Origin: Pedobacter alluvionis
GTDB lineage: Bacteria; Bacteroidota; Bacteroidia; Sphingobacteriales; Sphingobacteriaceae
NCBI RefSeq assembly: GCF_003664035.1
Contig: NZ_RCCK01000011.1
Coordinates: forward strand, 868,001-932,000
Length of the DNA: 64,000 nt
Reading direction: 5' to 3'
Shown here piece after piece: positions 53,257 to 62,213 of this stretch; position 1 is the stretch's first letter, and the number at the start of each line of letters is the position of its first letter. Under the pieces are notes generated by a model, which did no database searches, was not told where the DNA came from, and worked only from the letters and a program-made list of their open reading frames with translations. Position numbers and translations under genes: made by a program.

Positions 53257-53907
53257 CTAGTTCCCCGAAATCATATTTATAATCAATGATGCACGTTTTT
53301 CATTGAGAATGGATAAAAATGAATTAGTTTCTGCAACAATTAACGACCGTCTTCCTGCAACTTTTTGTATTAATGCATCGATTTTATTCAGCTCTTTTTC
53401 AAGTTTTTCAACAATTTGTAATTGAATCTTCTTATCAGGAGCGGAAACCCAGTAGTTAGGAAAATTGTCGAATTTAATAGATTGTCTAACCCCGCCTCCC
53501 AGAGAATAGTAAAACTTCGCTAGATCGGTAGCATATAAGAAGTAAAACCAATACTTATCATAGTGCTCTTGCGAGACTGACACAACATCGTAAGCTGATG
53601 TTATAATACCTTTATGAAGCGAATACGCCTGCCTCAAACTCCTTTTATCGTTTTGAAGATCAGTGAGTCGCATAACAATGTCGCCTTTTTCTACAATTTG
53701 ATACGACTCAAAACTTTCTGGAACTAAGCCTTCATTATTTTCAATGTCCTTCTCAATAATTCTTCCATAACTTAGAGATAATAAGTTTTTTTCTATCATC
53801 CCATAGTTTTTATTTGTCTTCTTGGCTTTAAGAATTTGTTTAAACTTATATAAACCCCAATCTTTTGGGGGTATGATTCCGTGGATAATTTCTTGAAGCG
53901 TAATCAT
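53257..53907 (-). CDS. hsdS: Half-size type I specificity subunit HsdS (216 aa)
   Basis: One target-recognition domain is present (LSLSYGRIIEKDIENNEG, then GDIVMRLTDLQNDKRS and GGGVRQSIKFDNFPNYWV). One conserved helix follows (LQIVEKLEKELNKIDALIQ). Full HsdS proteins have two such halves and about 400-450 aa. The start overlaps hsdM by 4 bp and the stop lies 3 bp before hsdR, so it is not truncated by a later event. Two copies probably pair and read a symmetric split site. Confidence 0.82.
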   Translation of the reverse strand: MITLQEIIHGIIPPKDWGLYKFKQILKAKKTNKNYGMIEKNLLSLSYGRIIEKDIENNEGLVPESFESYQIVEKGDIVMRLTDLQNDKRSLRQAYSLHKGIITSAYDVVSVSQEHYDKYWFYFLYATDLAKFYYSLGGGVRQSIKFDNFPNYWVSAPDKKIQLQIVEKLEKELNKIDALIQKVAGRRSLIVAETNSFLSILNEKRASLIINMISGN

Positions 53908-55922
53908 GATGCTAATTCCTTTAGTAGTAATCTGATTTCCTTTTCCATCACCTGTAATTCAGAATTTATATCAGATAATGGTCTGGGTCTAAAATATTTG
54001 AAAAAATATTTATTAAAATTGATTTCGTATCCAACTTTACCGATTTTTCCATCTTGATGATCGGAATAAGTTTTATCAATCCAAGCATCTGAATAAAAGG
54101 GTTGGATTTCGTCCTTAAAATAATCTTGCCAATCTTGTTTCAGTGGAACGTTTTCATACTCTCGCAGGTCGGTGTCATGAAGTTTATTTCCACTATCATC
54201 TAGAAATATATCCCCTTCAGCATTTTTTTGAGAGAATACGCTTATTAATAATTTCTTCAGGGGATTGCTTATTTTAAAAGGTAGTGACAGTATTTTTTTT
54301 AGTGCGACTCGTTCAAATTCAACTTTGTTCTTGAATAAAGCTTCACTACTTTTTTCAAGTATCTTTATAATTTCTGCTTGATCCTGCTCACTCATTTTCA
54401 TGAAGTGCTTATCCAATTTCATTTTCTCAATGCTATTTGACGTTATTTGGAATACTAAACGTAAAGGTCGGTCTACTCTAACTTCACGATAACCAAAATC
54501 CGAATTATCGAATATTTTGGAATACTCACCCCATTCACTGTTTCCATTTAACATTTCAGCATAGATTTTCACTATCTCATGACGAGCACTTTCTGGAATT
54601 TCTCTACGTTTATCACCTAGACTTTTACGTAGAAAAACTGTAAATTTCTCACTGCTAGCATCAATTAATTGTATTTTATTCTTTCTTTCTTTCAGTTTAC
54701 GGCTAGACAAAATCCAGATATAAGTTTGAATATCAGTATTATAAAAAAGCTCTATCGGTAATGCTATTATTGCTTCTAACCAATCATTTTCAATAATCCA
54801 CCGTCTAATTTCACTTTCTCCTGATCCGGCATCGCCATTAAGTAGTGGTGATCCATTCATAACTATTCCAATTCTGGAACCAATTTCGTCATCGCGTAAC
54901 TTAGAAATCATATGTTGTAGAAAAAGCAGTTGCCCGTCAGAGCCACGAGGTAACCCAGCACCAAATCGCCCTTTTTGTCCAAGAGTTTTTGCTTCTGCCT
55001 TTATAAAATCTTCATACTTCTTCCAATCAACTCCGTAAGGCGGATTGGACAACATATAGTGAAATTTTTTCTCTATATGTGCATCCTCTGTTAGTGTATT
55101 TCCAAACGCTATTTGTTCGGGATTGTGGCCGGTTACTAGCATATCAGACTTACAAATACCAAATGACTCCCCATTTAATTCTTGTCCATATAATTCAACT
55201 CTAATTTTAGGGTTGAGATTTTTCATTTGTTCTTCAGCAATCGCGAGCATACCACCAGTCCCGCAAGCTGGATCATAAACTGTGCGAACAATTCCAGAGC
55301 CTGCTAATGCGTGGGCGTCATTTATCAACAATAAATCTACTATTAAACGTATAACTTCACGAGGTGTAAAATGCTCTCCTGCAGTTTCATTGGAAATTTC
55401 GGAGAATTTTCTTATCAAATCTTCAAATAGATATCCCATCTCAATGTTTGAAACTGTATCGGGATGTAAGTCTATTTTACAAAATTTCTCAAAAACTTGC
55501 CAAAGTATTCCACCATCTTTTAATCTTTTGAGTTGGTCAGTGAACAAAAATTTATCTAAAAATATATCCCGGACACTAGGATTAAATTTTGTAACATAAT
55601 CAATTAGGTTTTTGTGAACATCTAAGGGATCCTGTTGATGAATTTTTTTGAATGTGAAATTACTTAGATTATACACTTTTAATCCGCCGCCTACTGCGTT
55701 GAAAAGCATCATATCAATAGTATACTCGTCAATACCTTGAGGCATTTTTTCAAAAGTCGATAAAACACTATTTTTTGTGTTTTCTAAAATACAATCGAGC
55801 CTGCGCAAAACCACAAAAGGCAATAGAATCTTGCCATATTCAGATTGCTTAAAATCCCCTCGAAGTATGTCTGCAATAGACCAAGCGAATGCACTTAAGT
55901 TATGCACTTTTGTTGTAGTCAT
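53904..55922 (-). CDS. hsdM: Type I methyltransferase subunit HsdM (672 aa)
   Basis: The SAM-binding motif is DPACGTGGMLA near residue 226 and the catalytic motif is NPPYG near residue 296. These are preceded by GEHFTPREVIRLIVDLL, which is typical of HsdM. The start is taken at 55922 (MTTTKVHNLSAFAW); four extra residues are possible. The C-terminal 150 residues form an extended helical part, which makes it longer than the usual 500 aa. It methylates adenine in the host DNA. Confidence 0.93.
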   Translation of the reverse strand: MTTTKVHNLSAFAWSIADILRGDFKQSEYGKILLPFVVLRRLDCILENTKNSVLSTFEKMPQGIDEYTIDMMLFNAVGGGLKVYNLSNFTFKKIHQQDPLDVHKNLIDYVTKFNPSVRDIFLDKFLFTDQLKRLKDGGILWQVFEKFCKIDLHPDTVSNIEMGYLFEDLIRKFSEISNETAGEHFTPREVIRLIVDLLLINDAHALAGSGIVRTVYDPACGTGGMLAIAEEQMKNLNPKIRVELYGQELNGESFGICKSDMLVTGHNPEQIAFGNTLTEDAHIEKKFHYMLSNPPYGVDWKKYEDFIKAEAKTLGQKGRFGAGLPRGSDGQLLFLQHMISKLRDDEIGSRIGIVMNGSPLLNGDAGSGESEIRRWIIENDWLEAIIALPIELFYNTDIQTYIWILSSRKLKERKNKIQLIDASSEKFTVFLRKSLGDKRREIPESARHEIVKIYAEMLNGNSEWGEYSKIFDNSDFGYREVRVDRPLRLVFQITSNSIEKMKLDKHFMKMSEQDQAEIIKILEKSSEALFKNKVEFERVALKKILSLPFKISNPLKKLLISVFSQKNAEGDIFLDDSGNKLHDTDLREYENVPLKQDWQDYFKDEIQPFYSDAWIDKTYSDHQDGKIGKVGYEINFNKYFFKYFRPRPLSDINSELQVMEKEIRLLLKELAS

Positions 55923-56593
55923 TTTTGGTATCATTCCTGTGTGTGCTTTTAATTAGCTATTTAAAGCAGACATTTTGTTATAAAATATTTCGCAAGTTAA
56001 TGAAATAAGGGTATCATTTTAGCCCGCTAGGTCATTTTCTGAATACTAAATCATTATTCCTTTATCTTCTGTAACTTAAATATTAAAAATATATAATACT
56101 TATATCTAATAAACAACTCGATATTTAATTAACAAAATACTTGACATCAGTTTTAATTGAGCCGCCGAAATTGCTGGTTAATGCCATGAGGATGTTGTTA
56201 ATTTATATAGTGCATATAGCTTCAAAACTATAGGTGCAGTGAAAGATTGATCCATAAGTTCTAATAGGCCATAACATCAAAATTTAAAAACCTTTTTTGA
56301 AATGGTAAGGGAGTTTAGATTTGCCATTTTCCTATTATCATTTCACCGGATTAAACAATACAGGGGATTGTAAATGCTAATTAACCTTGTTATAAAGATG
56401 TAGCCAGGTCGTGATATTTATATTCATCTGAAATTTCTACAAACCTTAAATATAAAAGGACGCAAAAACATATTGCTCTGGTGTAACCAATTTTAAAAGC
56501 ATTTCCTAAATATACCAGCACCTACGAAGACATTTTCTTGCAGAATGCACCTGCAGAATTTGAAAATTATATGTATTAATTTCATCTTAATTC
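55923..56593. other. Gene-free region upstream of hsdM
   Basis: About 670 bp of very AT-rich DNA between the divergent hsd operon and the recombinase operon. I found no convincing reading frame, RNA gene or repeat beyond the operator at its right end. It must hold the hsdM promoter. Confidence 0.5.
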
Positions 56594-56617
56594 TAACACC
56601 TATTTGGGTAGTTGTCA
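56594..56617. promoter_or_regulatory. Shared 24-bp operator motif, copy 3 (recombinase operon)
   Basis: TAACA, 5 bases, TTGGGTAG, one base, TGTCA. It lies 42 bp upstream of the first gene of the recombinase operon. Its central TTGGGTAG and spacing are identical to the other two copies. Confidence 0.7.
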
Positions 56618-56658
56618 AATAATTATTGTGAATAGTTTCATAATTGCATTTAAACAAA

Positions 56659-56825
56659 TGCTTATGAAAACAGACAACGATATAATTAGAAGCTTAACCC
56701 CTGAAAAAGTTATAGAGGATCTCGATAAAAGAGGGATAACAATATCGAAAAAAGATGCTGAAAAATATTTGGATTTGTTGTATTTTTTAAGTAAATTGAT
56801 TGTAAATCAGAACTTTATAAAATGA
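56659..56825 (+). CDS. Small protein coupled to the recombinase (54 aa)
   Basis: The protein starts MLMKTDNDIIRSLTPEKVI and has a helical end (KKDAEKYLDLLYFLSKLIV). Its stop overlaps the recombinase start (ATGA), so the two are translated together. The track start upstream at 56604 is rejected because it falls in the operator. It may be a directionality or regulatory factor, by position only. A start at 56665 is equally possible. Confidence 0.6.
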
Positions 56826-58381
56826 AAACAGCAGATTTATATATCAGGGTAAGTACAGACGAGCAAGCTGACAAAGGATATTCACAACGTAGCCAAGAAG
56901 AGGTGTTACGCAAATATTGTGACCTCAATAAAATTGAGGTTAGAAAGGTTATATATGAGGATCATTCTGCTAAGACATTTATGCGTCCTAGATGGACTGA
57001 ATTAATTGAAAACCTTAAAAGGCTCAGGAATAAAATCGATCTAATATTGTTTACTAAGTGGGATCGGTTTAGCCGAAATGCGCCAGATGCTTACCAGATG
57101 ATTGCAATACTCAAAAAGCTGGGTGTAGAGCCACAAGCTATTGAGCAACCTTTAGATATGTCAGTGCCGGAAAATAAAATGATGCTGGCCATTTATTTAA
57201 CTACGCCTGAAATAGAGAATGACCGAAGGGCTCTAAATACCCTATATGGAATGAGAAGGGCAAAGAAAGAAGGAAGATGGACAGGTAGAGCCCCAGTTGG
57301 TTACCGGAATCGTTGTTCACCGGATGGAAAAAACAAGTATATAGAACCAAATAATGATCAGGCTCGTATCATGAAATGGGCATTTCATGAATTAGCTGAG
57401 GCGAAATATTCAACTGAGCAAGTATTTAAGAGAGCAAAAGCATTAGGATTGGCTTGCAATAAAAATAATTTCTTGGTAGCAATCAGAAATCCAATATACT
57501 GCGGATTAATCCCAATTCCTGCTTATGGGGATGAGAAGGCATTTGTAGCTAAAGGACAACACAAGGGTATAATATCCCAAGAATTGTTTTACGATGTGCA
57601 GGACATTTTAAATGGAAAGAAGAAAGCTATCAAAACTACTATTATGTCGAAAAGCATGTTACCGCTGAAAGGCTTTATTGACTGCTCGAATTGTACAAGG
57701 ACATTATGTGCAAGTGCTTCAAAAGGCCGTAATAACTATTATTACTATTATCATTGTTCGTCCTCATGTGGTTATAGAAAGAAAGCAGAAGAAGTTAACG
57801 AGCTTTTTCTCACTGAACTTCAAAACTACGTTTTAAGACAAGAGTCAGTAGGACACTTTAAAACCGCAATACTTGACAGCTTTATAAGTTTGACTGGAAG
57901 TGATAAGGATAGTAAAACATCATATATAAAACAGATCACTGAACAAAACAATAGGATCACAAAAGCACGAGAGTTATTGCTTGCAGGGGATATAGATGGT
58001 ATAGATTATAAAACAATCAAGGTAGAAGCGGAAAAGACAATCATGCGGTTGGAAGCCAAGCTTACAGAGATACCATCAAATACTATGTCAATAAATCAAG
58101 TGGAAGAAGTGTTAGACAGGGCAATTGATAAACTTACAAAGTTAGACGTAATATATTGGAAATCAGACATTAAAGTTCAGCGAGAAATAATTGGTTCGAT
58201 GTTCCCCGAAAAAGTCACATTTGAACAACTGCAACATCGAACCGCTAAGGTAGACTTTCTATTCCAGATTATATACCTGATTAACAGCCAATTAGGCGTT
58301 AAAAAAGAAAGGGCAAACGAGAATTTCTTCTGTTTGCCCTCTATGGCTCCCTCTGCTGGGCTCGAACCAGCGACCCTCTGA
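56822..58381 (+). CDS. Large serine recombinase, ICE integrase (519 aa)
   Basis: The catalytic domain begins DLYIRVSTDEQADKGYSQ, with Ser11 as nucleophile, and includes KWDRFSRNAPDAYQM. A recombinase domain (GRWTGRAPVGYRN, then RNPIYCGLIP) and a zinc ribbon (CSNC near residue 290, then CSSSCGYR) follow, with a coiled-coil C-terminus. The last 12 or so codons (PSAGLEPATL) are the antisense of the tRNA-Asn gene. The C-terminus therefore depends on the integration site. It excises and integrates the ICE. Confidence 0.9.
   Translation: MKTADLYIRVSTDEQADKGYSQRSQEEVLRKYCDLNKIEVRKVIYEDHSAKTFMRPRWTELIENLKRLRNKIDLILFTKWDRFSRNAPDAYQMIAILKKLGVEPQAIEQPLDMSVPENKMMLAIYLTTPEIENDRRALNTLYGMRRAKKEGRWTGRAPVGYRNRCSPDGKNKYIEPNNDQARIMKWAFHELAEAKYSTEQVFKRAKALGLACNKNNFLVAIRNPIYCGLIPIPAYGDEKAFVAKGQHKGIISQELFYDVQDILNGKKKAIKTTIMSKSMLPLKGFIDCSNCTRTLCASASKGRNNYYYYYHCSSSCGYRKKAEEVNELFLTELQNYVLRQESVGHFKTAILDSFISLTGSDKDSKTSYIKQITEQNNRITKARELLLAGDIDGIDYKTIKVEAEKTIMRLEAKLTEIPSNTMSINQVEEVLDRAIDKLTKLDVIYWKSDIKVQREIIGSMFPEKVTFEQLQHRTAKVDFLFQIIYLINSQLGVKKERANENFFCLPSMAPSAGLEPATL
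58300..58340 (-). terminator. Terminator of the tRNA-Asn gene, inside the recombinase gene
   Basis: AGGGCAAAC, 13-nt loop, GTTTGCCCT. On the minus strand it lies just past the tRNA 3' end and a T-rich run follows. It is within the last codons of the plus-strand recombinase gene. Confidence 0.75.
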
Positions 58382-58420
58382 TTAACAGTCAGATGCTCTA
58401 ACCAGCTGAGCTAAGAAGGA
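58344..58420 (-). tRNA. tRNA-Asn (GTT)
   Basis: On the minus strand the 7-bp acceptor stem TCCTTCT pairs with AGAGGGA. The anticodon stem is TCTGA/TCAGA around loop CTGTTAA (anticodon GTT), and the T-loop is GTTCGAGC. The discriminator is G and CCA is encoded at 58344-58346. The tRNA is intact, so the ICE must restore its 3' part on integration. Confidence 0.95.
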
Positions 58421-58565
58421 GTGCTGGTTGTTTCCTAAAACGAGGTTATCTATACCTTACAGCACATATACCCTTGTTCGTTTTGGGAATGCAATATTAG
58501 GGCTTTTAAATTATTTATGCAATATTTGCAGTGAAAAATTTTAAAAAAAAAATTAATACATATAT

Positions 58566-59486
58566 ATGAGCCTGATAATCATAGGTACTGTAGCTTTTGA
58601 TGCTATTGAAACTCCCTTCGGAAAAACAGATAAAATTGTTGGTGGTGCTGCAACGTACGCAAGTTTAGCCGCTTCTTACTTTTATAATAAAGCAAAAATT
58701 GTGGCTGTAGTGGGGGATGACTTTCATCAATCAGACATCGACAACTTCACCAAACACGGTATTGATACCGAAGGACTACAGATTAAAGCAGGTGAAAAAT
58801 CATTTTTCTGGTCAGGCAAATACCATAACGACATGAACAGCCGTGATACTTTAATTACGGAATTGAATGTATTGGAAAATTTCGACCCGGTTATCCCGGA
58901 GAGTTATCAGGACTGCGAATACCTGATGTTAGGTAACCTAACCCCACAAGTGCAGCAAACGGTAATTAAACGCCTTAAAAACCGCCCGAAATTAATCGTA
59001 ATGGACACCATGAACTTTTGGATGGATATTATGATGGATGATTTATTGGAAACCATTAAAATGGTAGATGTATTAACCATTAATGATGCCGAAGCACGTC
59101 AGTTATCGGGCGAATATTCATTGGTAAAAGCAGCGAAGAAAATCCTTACAATGGGTCCAAAATATTTGATCATTAAAAAAGGTGAGCATGGCGCATTGCT
59201 ATTCCATGAAGATCAGATTTTCTCAGCCCCAGCCTTGCCTTTGGCAGAAGTATTTGATCCTACAGGTGCTGGCGATACCTTCGCAGGAGGTTTTATCGGT
59301 TATTTGGCTAAAGTGGGTACAATTAACTTCAATAACATGAAAAATGCAATCATTTATGGTTCTGCACTGGCTTCTTTCTGTGTAGAGAAATTTGGAACAG
59401 AAAAGTTATTGAATTTAACCGATGAAGAAGTTGCAGCGAGAATTCAGGAATTTGTAAACTTAAGTGCCTTCACCATAGAAGTTTAA
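58566..59486 (+). CDS. PfkB-family sugar/nucleoside kinase (306 aa)
   Basis: The N-terminus MSLIIIGTVAFDAIETPFG and VGGAATYASLAASYF hold the first PfkB signature. The second, DPTGAGDTFAGGFIGYL, holds the catalytic Asp and the anion hole. The substrate is not evident; ribokinase or adenosine kinase-type activity is likely. It is the first clear chromosomal gene to the right of the ICE. A REP-like hairpin follows it. Confidence 0.9.
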   Translation: MSLIIIGTVAFDAIETPFGKTDKIVGGAATYASLAASYFYNKAKIVAVVGDDFHQSDIDNFTKHGIDTEGLQIKAGEKSFFWSGKYHNDMNSRDTLITELNVLENFDPVIPESYQDCEYLMLGNLTPQVQQTVIKRLKNRPKLIVMDTMNFWMDIMMDDLLETIKMVDVLTINDAEARQLSGEYSLVKAAKKILTMGPKYLIIKKGEHGALLFHEDQIFSAPALPLAEVFDPTGAGDTFAGGFIGYLAKVGTINFNNMKNAIIYGSALASFCVEKFGTEKLLNLTDEEVAARIQEFVNLSAFTIEV

Positions 59487-59496
59487 TATAAATAAT

Positions 59497-59556
59497 TGTC
59501 ATCCTGAGCCTGTCGAAAGACTTTACACGAGCTGTTTCGACAGGCTCAACATGACA
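59497..59556. repeat. REP-like hairpin
   Basis: TGTCATCCTGAGCCTGTCGA and its near-complement (59535-59556) form a 22-bp stem with about two mismatches and a 16-nt loop. It resembles the ends of the 61.6-62.5 kb repeats (TGTCATCCTGA). It may also end transcription of the kinase gene. Confidence 0.7.
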
Positions 59557-59599
59557 TATCTTAATTCTAATTTTATCGTTAATTCTACCCTGACAAAAA

Positions 59600-59842
59600 T
59601 CAACTTAGTGTAGCCAATATTGCTATCGGAACAAACTTTTCAAAAACAGCTTCGGTGTGCGGTGCATCGGGCAGTTCGTCAGTCAAATCCTGTCCGGCCC
59701 AGTGCTCATAATGTTTACCGTTCCGCCACAGCCTGCTATTGGTCATATCGTAGATCAAACCTTTATAAGCCACCCAGATCTGAGGTTTATCCTGTCCGTT
59801 GCGTAAAGCGAGTTGCTGTTTGGTATAGCTGGGTAAATCCAT
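59600..59842 (-). CDS. Cytochrome b5-like heme/steroid-binding protein (80 aa)
   Basis: The sequence YTKQQLALRNGQDKPQIWVA, then YKGLIYDMTNSRLWRNGKHY and WAGQDLTDELPDAPH, is the short stand-alone cytochrome b5 domain found in Bacteroidetes. The canonical HPGG is replaced by NGKHYEH-type sequence. It may bind heme. It is a single gene. Confidence 0.8.
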   Translation of the reverse strand: MDLPSYTKQQLALRNGQDKPQIWVAYKGLIYDMTNSRLWRNGKHYEHWAGQDLTDELPDAPHTEAVFEKFVPIAILATLS

Positions 59843-60313
59843 TTAAATTAATTTCGGGTTGAAGATAATCAAAAAGGTTTTTAAGCATATAAGATTATGT
59901 TTTCTTTAATGTCTTATATGGTTAATTAGCTATTATTTTTTAATGCAAAAGGTCAATGCAAAGTTCTCAGTCTGAGCGGAGTCGAAGACCGATATCCCGG
60001 TATTTCAATTTATTATTCTTATTTGAAGCACAAAGCCTGTACAAAAGCCCCAGGTTTCCTCCCGTTTTACGCTTATACGCTTCGCTGCCTCGTACCTCGT
60101 TGCTGCAGGGTATCGCTTTAACCGGGGCTATTGGACCAAAACAGCATTTCATTTTCGGGGTTGCAGGGTGCAGAAACCATTGTTAATAAACCCGATCCGA
60201 TAGCTTATCGGATGCAATGAATCCCGACGTTAAGTCGGGAGTAATGTAAGCGGGACTGAACCCCGCCAAGCGCTACTGCACATTTGTTTTCCAAAAAAAT
60301 AAACAATTTTCTT
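59843..60313. other. Gene-free chromosomal interval
   Basis: About 470 bp. The frames here look like chance or repeated intergenic sequence. Between 60190 and 60280 there are three short hairpins: CCGATAGCTTATCGG, TCCCGACGTTAAGTCGGGA and GCGGGACTGAACCCCGC. Confidence 0.5.
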
Positions 60314-61003
60314 TTACGCCTGGCTTTTACCACCCTTGCTTTTAAAAACTTCGTACAGGTAGATATTCATCAGCAACAGCCCCATTAAATAAAAATGATC
60401 TTCGAAAGGAATGGTACCCACTCTAAAACCAAGGTTTTGCTTATCGTTGTACATCACCACAGGTATAGAAGTTAAAAACCCATTTACAATATAGAAAGGA
60501 ATAAGTGAAACCAGGTAAGCCCTATAGAACTTGTACATAAACCGAAAATCGACATTCACATACTCCACATAAGCCAGTACTATAAATAAAAAGCCAAAAT
60601 TGATCAGCGTGTACCACCTGTTATAACCAAAAAACAAAATGGCCACACAAAGCCCCAGAAACAGATTACTTAACGCGAGGCTATACTTCTGCAGGTCGTT
60701 TTTTGGAAAATAGGCATTCAAACACTCATAAATAAACACACAGGCATAAGGAACCGTTAAAAAGAATAGAATCTCTTCTAAAGGTAACCCCAAAAGGTTT
60801 ACCCCAATAAGATAATCGGGATTAAAAGACCATACCGCAAGCTTGGTAAACAGGATATCCCAAATTAAAAATATAATACCAGTAAGCAATATTGCAGGAA
60901 ATACAAACTTCCATTTGCTAAAAAAATGCACTTTTTTATCGAATGATAAAACCAGTGGAAAAAAAATTACGGCAATATTAATAAGTAGATAAATATACTT
61001 CAT
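60314..61003 (-). CDS. Lycopene cyclase, CrtYcd-type (229 aa)
   Basis: It has six or seven membrane helices, starting YIYLLINIAVIFFPLVLSF, then IFLIWDILFTKLAVWSF. The segment LGLPLEEILFFLTVPYACV holds the conserved P-x-E-E of the heterodimeric-type lycopene cyclase fused in one chain. It makes beta-carotene from lycopene. The crtI gene lies nearby on the other strand, so it is a carotenoid locus. Confidence 0.88.
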   Translation of the reverse strand: MKYIYLLINIAVIFFPLVLSFDKKVHFFSKWKFVFPAILLTGIIFLIWDILFTKLAVWSFNPDYLIGVNLLGLPLEEILFFLTVPYACVFIYECLNAYFPKNDLQKYSLALSNLFLGLCVAILFFGYNRWYTLINFGFLFIVLAYVEYVNVDFRFMYKFYRAYLVSLIPFYIVNGFLTSIPVVMYNDKQNLGFRVGTIPFEDHFYLMGLLLMNIYLYEVFKSKGGKSQA

Positions 61004-61004
61004 T

Positions 61005-61535
61005 CTAAAGGTGTTTGGTCAAAAGTTTAACTTCAGCAGAACTGCATTTTTTACTGTCGATCATAAATTTAGCTACGTTTTTAACCAGTTCACGATCGGC
61101 AAGACCAAAGTTTTCATTTTGATAATGTTTAACGATCTCTTTTTTATCCTGAACCAAATCTTTACTGAAACCGAGAAAGGAAGGGGTATAAAATTCAATT
61201 GAAAACCGCATAAAACGGATCTCCAGATTTTCCTTGTCCATGTCTATAGCTTTTTGCATTGTTTTTAACGATTGGCTTACATACTTGATCTTGTTGTATG
61301 GATTCCAGGAATGTTTGGCTTTAAGCGCTTCCAGAGTTCCTGTGTAGCCAGTTATCAGGGCTGTTTTATTGGGAAGTTTGTTCAAACTGGCAAATAAAGA
61401 GTCGGTTAGCTTTGAGTTTTCCACCGCTTTAACCATATTAATTTTTAATATCGCAATTTCTTTAGTGGATAACTGAGCGTAAGTAATATGGCTTACTGCA
61501 AAGAGCAGTAAAAATATAATGCGTATTTTAATCAT
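61005..61535 (-). CDS. Secreted hypothetical protein (176 aa)
   Basis: The start at 61535 (MIKIRIIFLLLFAVSHI) gives a signal peptide ending in TYAQ; four more codons upstream are possible. The mature protein is helical, with LNKLPNKTALITGYTGTL and KHSWNPYNKIKYVSQSL. It lies 1 bp before the lycopene cyclase start, so the two are coupled. The function is unknown. Confidence 0.65.
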   Translation of the reverse strand: MIKIRIIFLLLFAVSHITYAQLSTKEIAILKINMVKAVENSKLTDSLFASLNKLPNKTALITGYTGTLEALKAKHSWNPYNKIKYVSQSLKTMQKAIDMDKENLEIRFMRFSIEFYTPSFLGFSKDLVQDKKEIVKHYQNENFGLADRELVKNVAKFMIDSKKCSSAEVKLLTKHL

Positions 61536-61579
61536 GGTTATGGACAAAGGTAAGAAAAGCTAAGCGCTTTTGCTTCTAC

Positions 61580-61709
61580 TGTGATCCTGCGGCACAGTGA
61601 AGGATCCATAGCGGATGAAATACCGCACCCTAACGATCGATCTAATCAAGCTCCCATTAAAGATTACTTTTAATAAAAGAAAGATTCTTCACTGCGTTTA
61701 GAATGACAA
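61580..61709. repeat. TIR-bounded repeat, copy 1
   Basis: This copy of a 125-130 bp repeat begins TGTGATCCTG, has AACGATCGATC in the centre and ends TTAGAATGACA. The two ends are imperfect inverted repeats of about 27 bp. Four copies lie within 900 bp. Confidence 0.8.
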
Positions 61710-61724
61710 TTATTTATCCTCACT

Positions 61725-61848
61725 GTTATCCTGAAGGCAGCGAAGGATCTACAACCGATGAAACACAGCACCTAAACGATCGATCAATAAAGGTTACATA
61801 AAGATTACTACTACAAAAGAAAGATTCTTCACTGCGTTCAGAATGACA
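61725..61848. repeat. TIR-bounded repeat, copy 2
   Basis: It starts TGTTATCCTGA, contains AACGATCGATC and ends TTCAGAATGACA. It lies 15 bp after copy 1, in the same orientation, and just before the GIY-YIG gene. Confidence 0.8.
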
Positions 61849-61883
61849 AAGTAATTTTTAAGAAAAAATATTTATTTTTAATA

Positions 61884-62186
61884 ATGAATCATAATTACTC
61901 CGTCTACATCTTAACTAATAAGAATAAAACTGTAGTTTATACTGGAGTAACAAATGACCTAGAGGTAAGGCTGAGGCAACACGAGGAGAACAAAGAAAAT
62001 AAGTTCGCTTTTACTTATAAATATAATTGCCACTACTTAGTTTATTTTGAGAGATTTGAACACATTGAACATGCTATTGAACGTGAAAAAGAAATAAAAG
62101 GCTGGACAAGAGCAAAAAAGAATGCATTAATTGAGTTACAAAATAAAAATTGGGTTTTTCTTAATGATGAAATCGTCGAAGAATAG
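61884..62186 (+). CDS. GIY-YIG nuclease-domain protein (100 aa)
   Basis: The GIY-YIG motif is YSVYILTNKNKTVVYTGVTN, followed by a conserved Arg in LEVRLRQHEE and the basic EREKEIKGWTRAKKNALI. The size fits the stand-alone UPF0213/YhbQ-type proteins. It lies between copies 2 and 3 of the repeat. The biological substrate is not known. Confidence 0.88.
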   Translation: MNHNYSVYILTNKNKTVVYTGVTNDLEVRLRQHEENKENKFAFTYKYNCHYLVYFERFEHIEHAIEREKEIKGWTRAKKNALIELQNKNWVFLNDEIVEE

Positions 62187-62213
62187 CGTATGTTAACAAA
62201 CCCCTTTTTTTAC

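Larger units (their letters stand above)
1..58380. mobile_element. Integrative and conjugative element (right part; left end outside window)
   Basis: This span contains tra genes for a Bacteroidetes-type type IV secretion system, a relaxase with accessory protein and coupling protein, an RteC-like regulator, many cargo genes and, at its right edge, a large serine recombinase beside a tRNA-Asn gene. That gene set is what defines an ICE. The right boundary is inferred: the recombinase reading frame ends inside the tRNA gene and housekeeping-like genes follow. I saw no second copy of the tRNA 3' end in the window, so the left attachment site must lie before base 1. The exact crossover base is unknown. 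Confidence 0.82.

Noticed and set aside
56604-56658. Upstream start for the small recombinase-coupled protein
   Set aside because: It would begin inside the shared operator; the Met at 56659 or 56665 is more likely.
58341-58381. The PSAGLEPATL protein tail as a conserved domain
   Set aside because: It is the translated antisense of the tRNA-Asn gene, a known artefact type in databases.
59956-60186. Short frames in the interval after the cytochrome b5 gene
   Set aside because: Both strands are open over the same bases and the sequence looks like repeated intergenic DNA.
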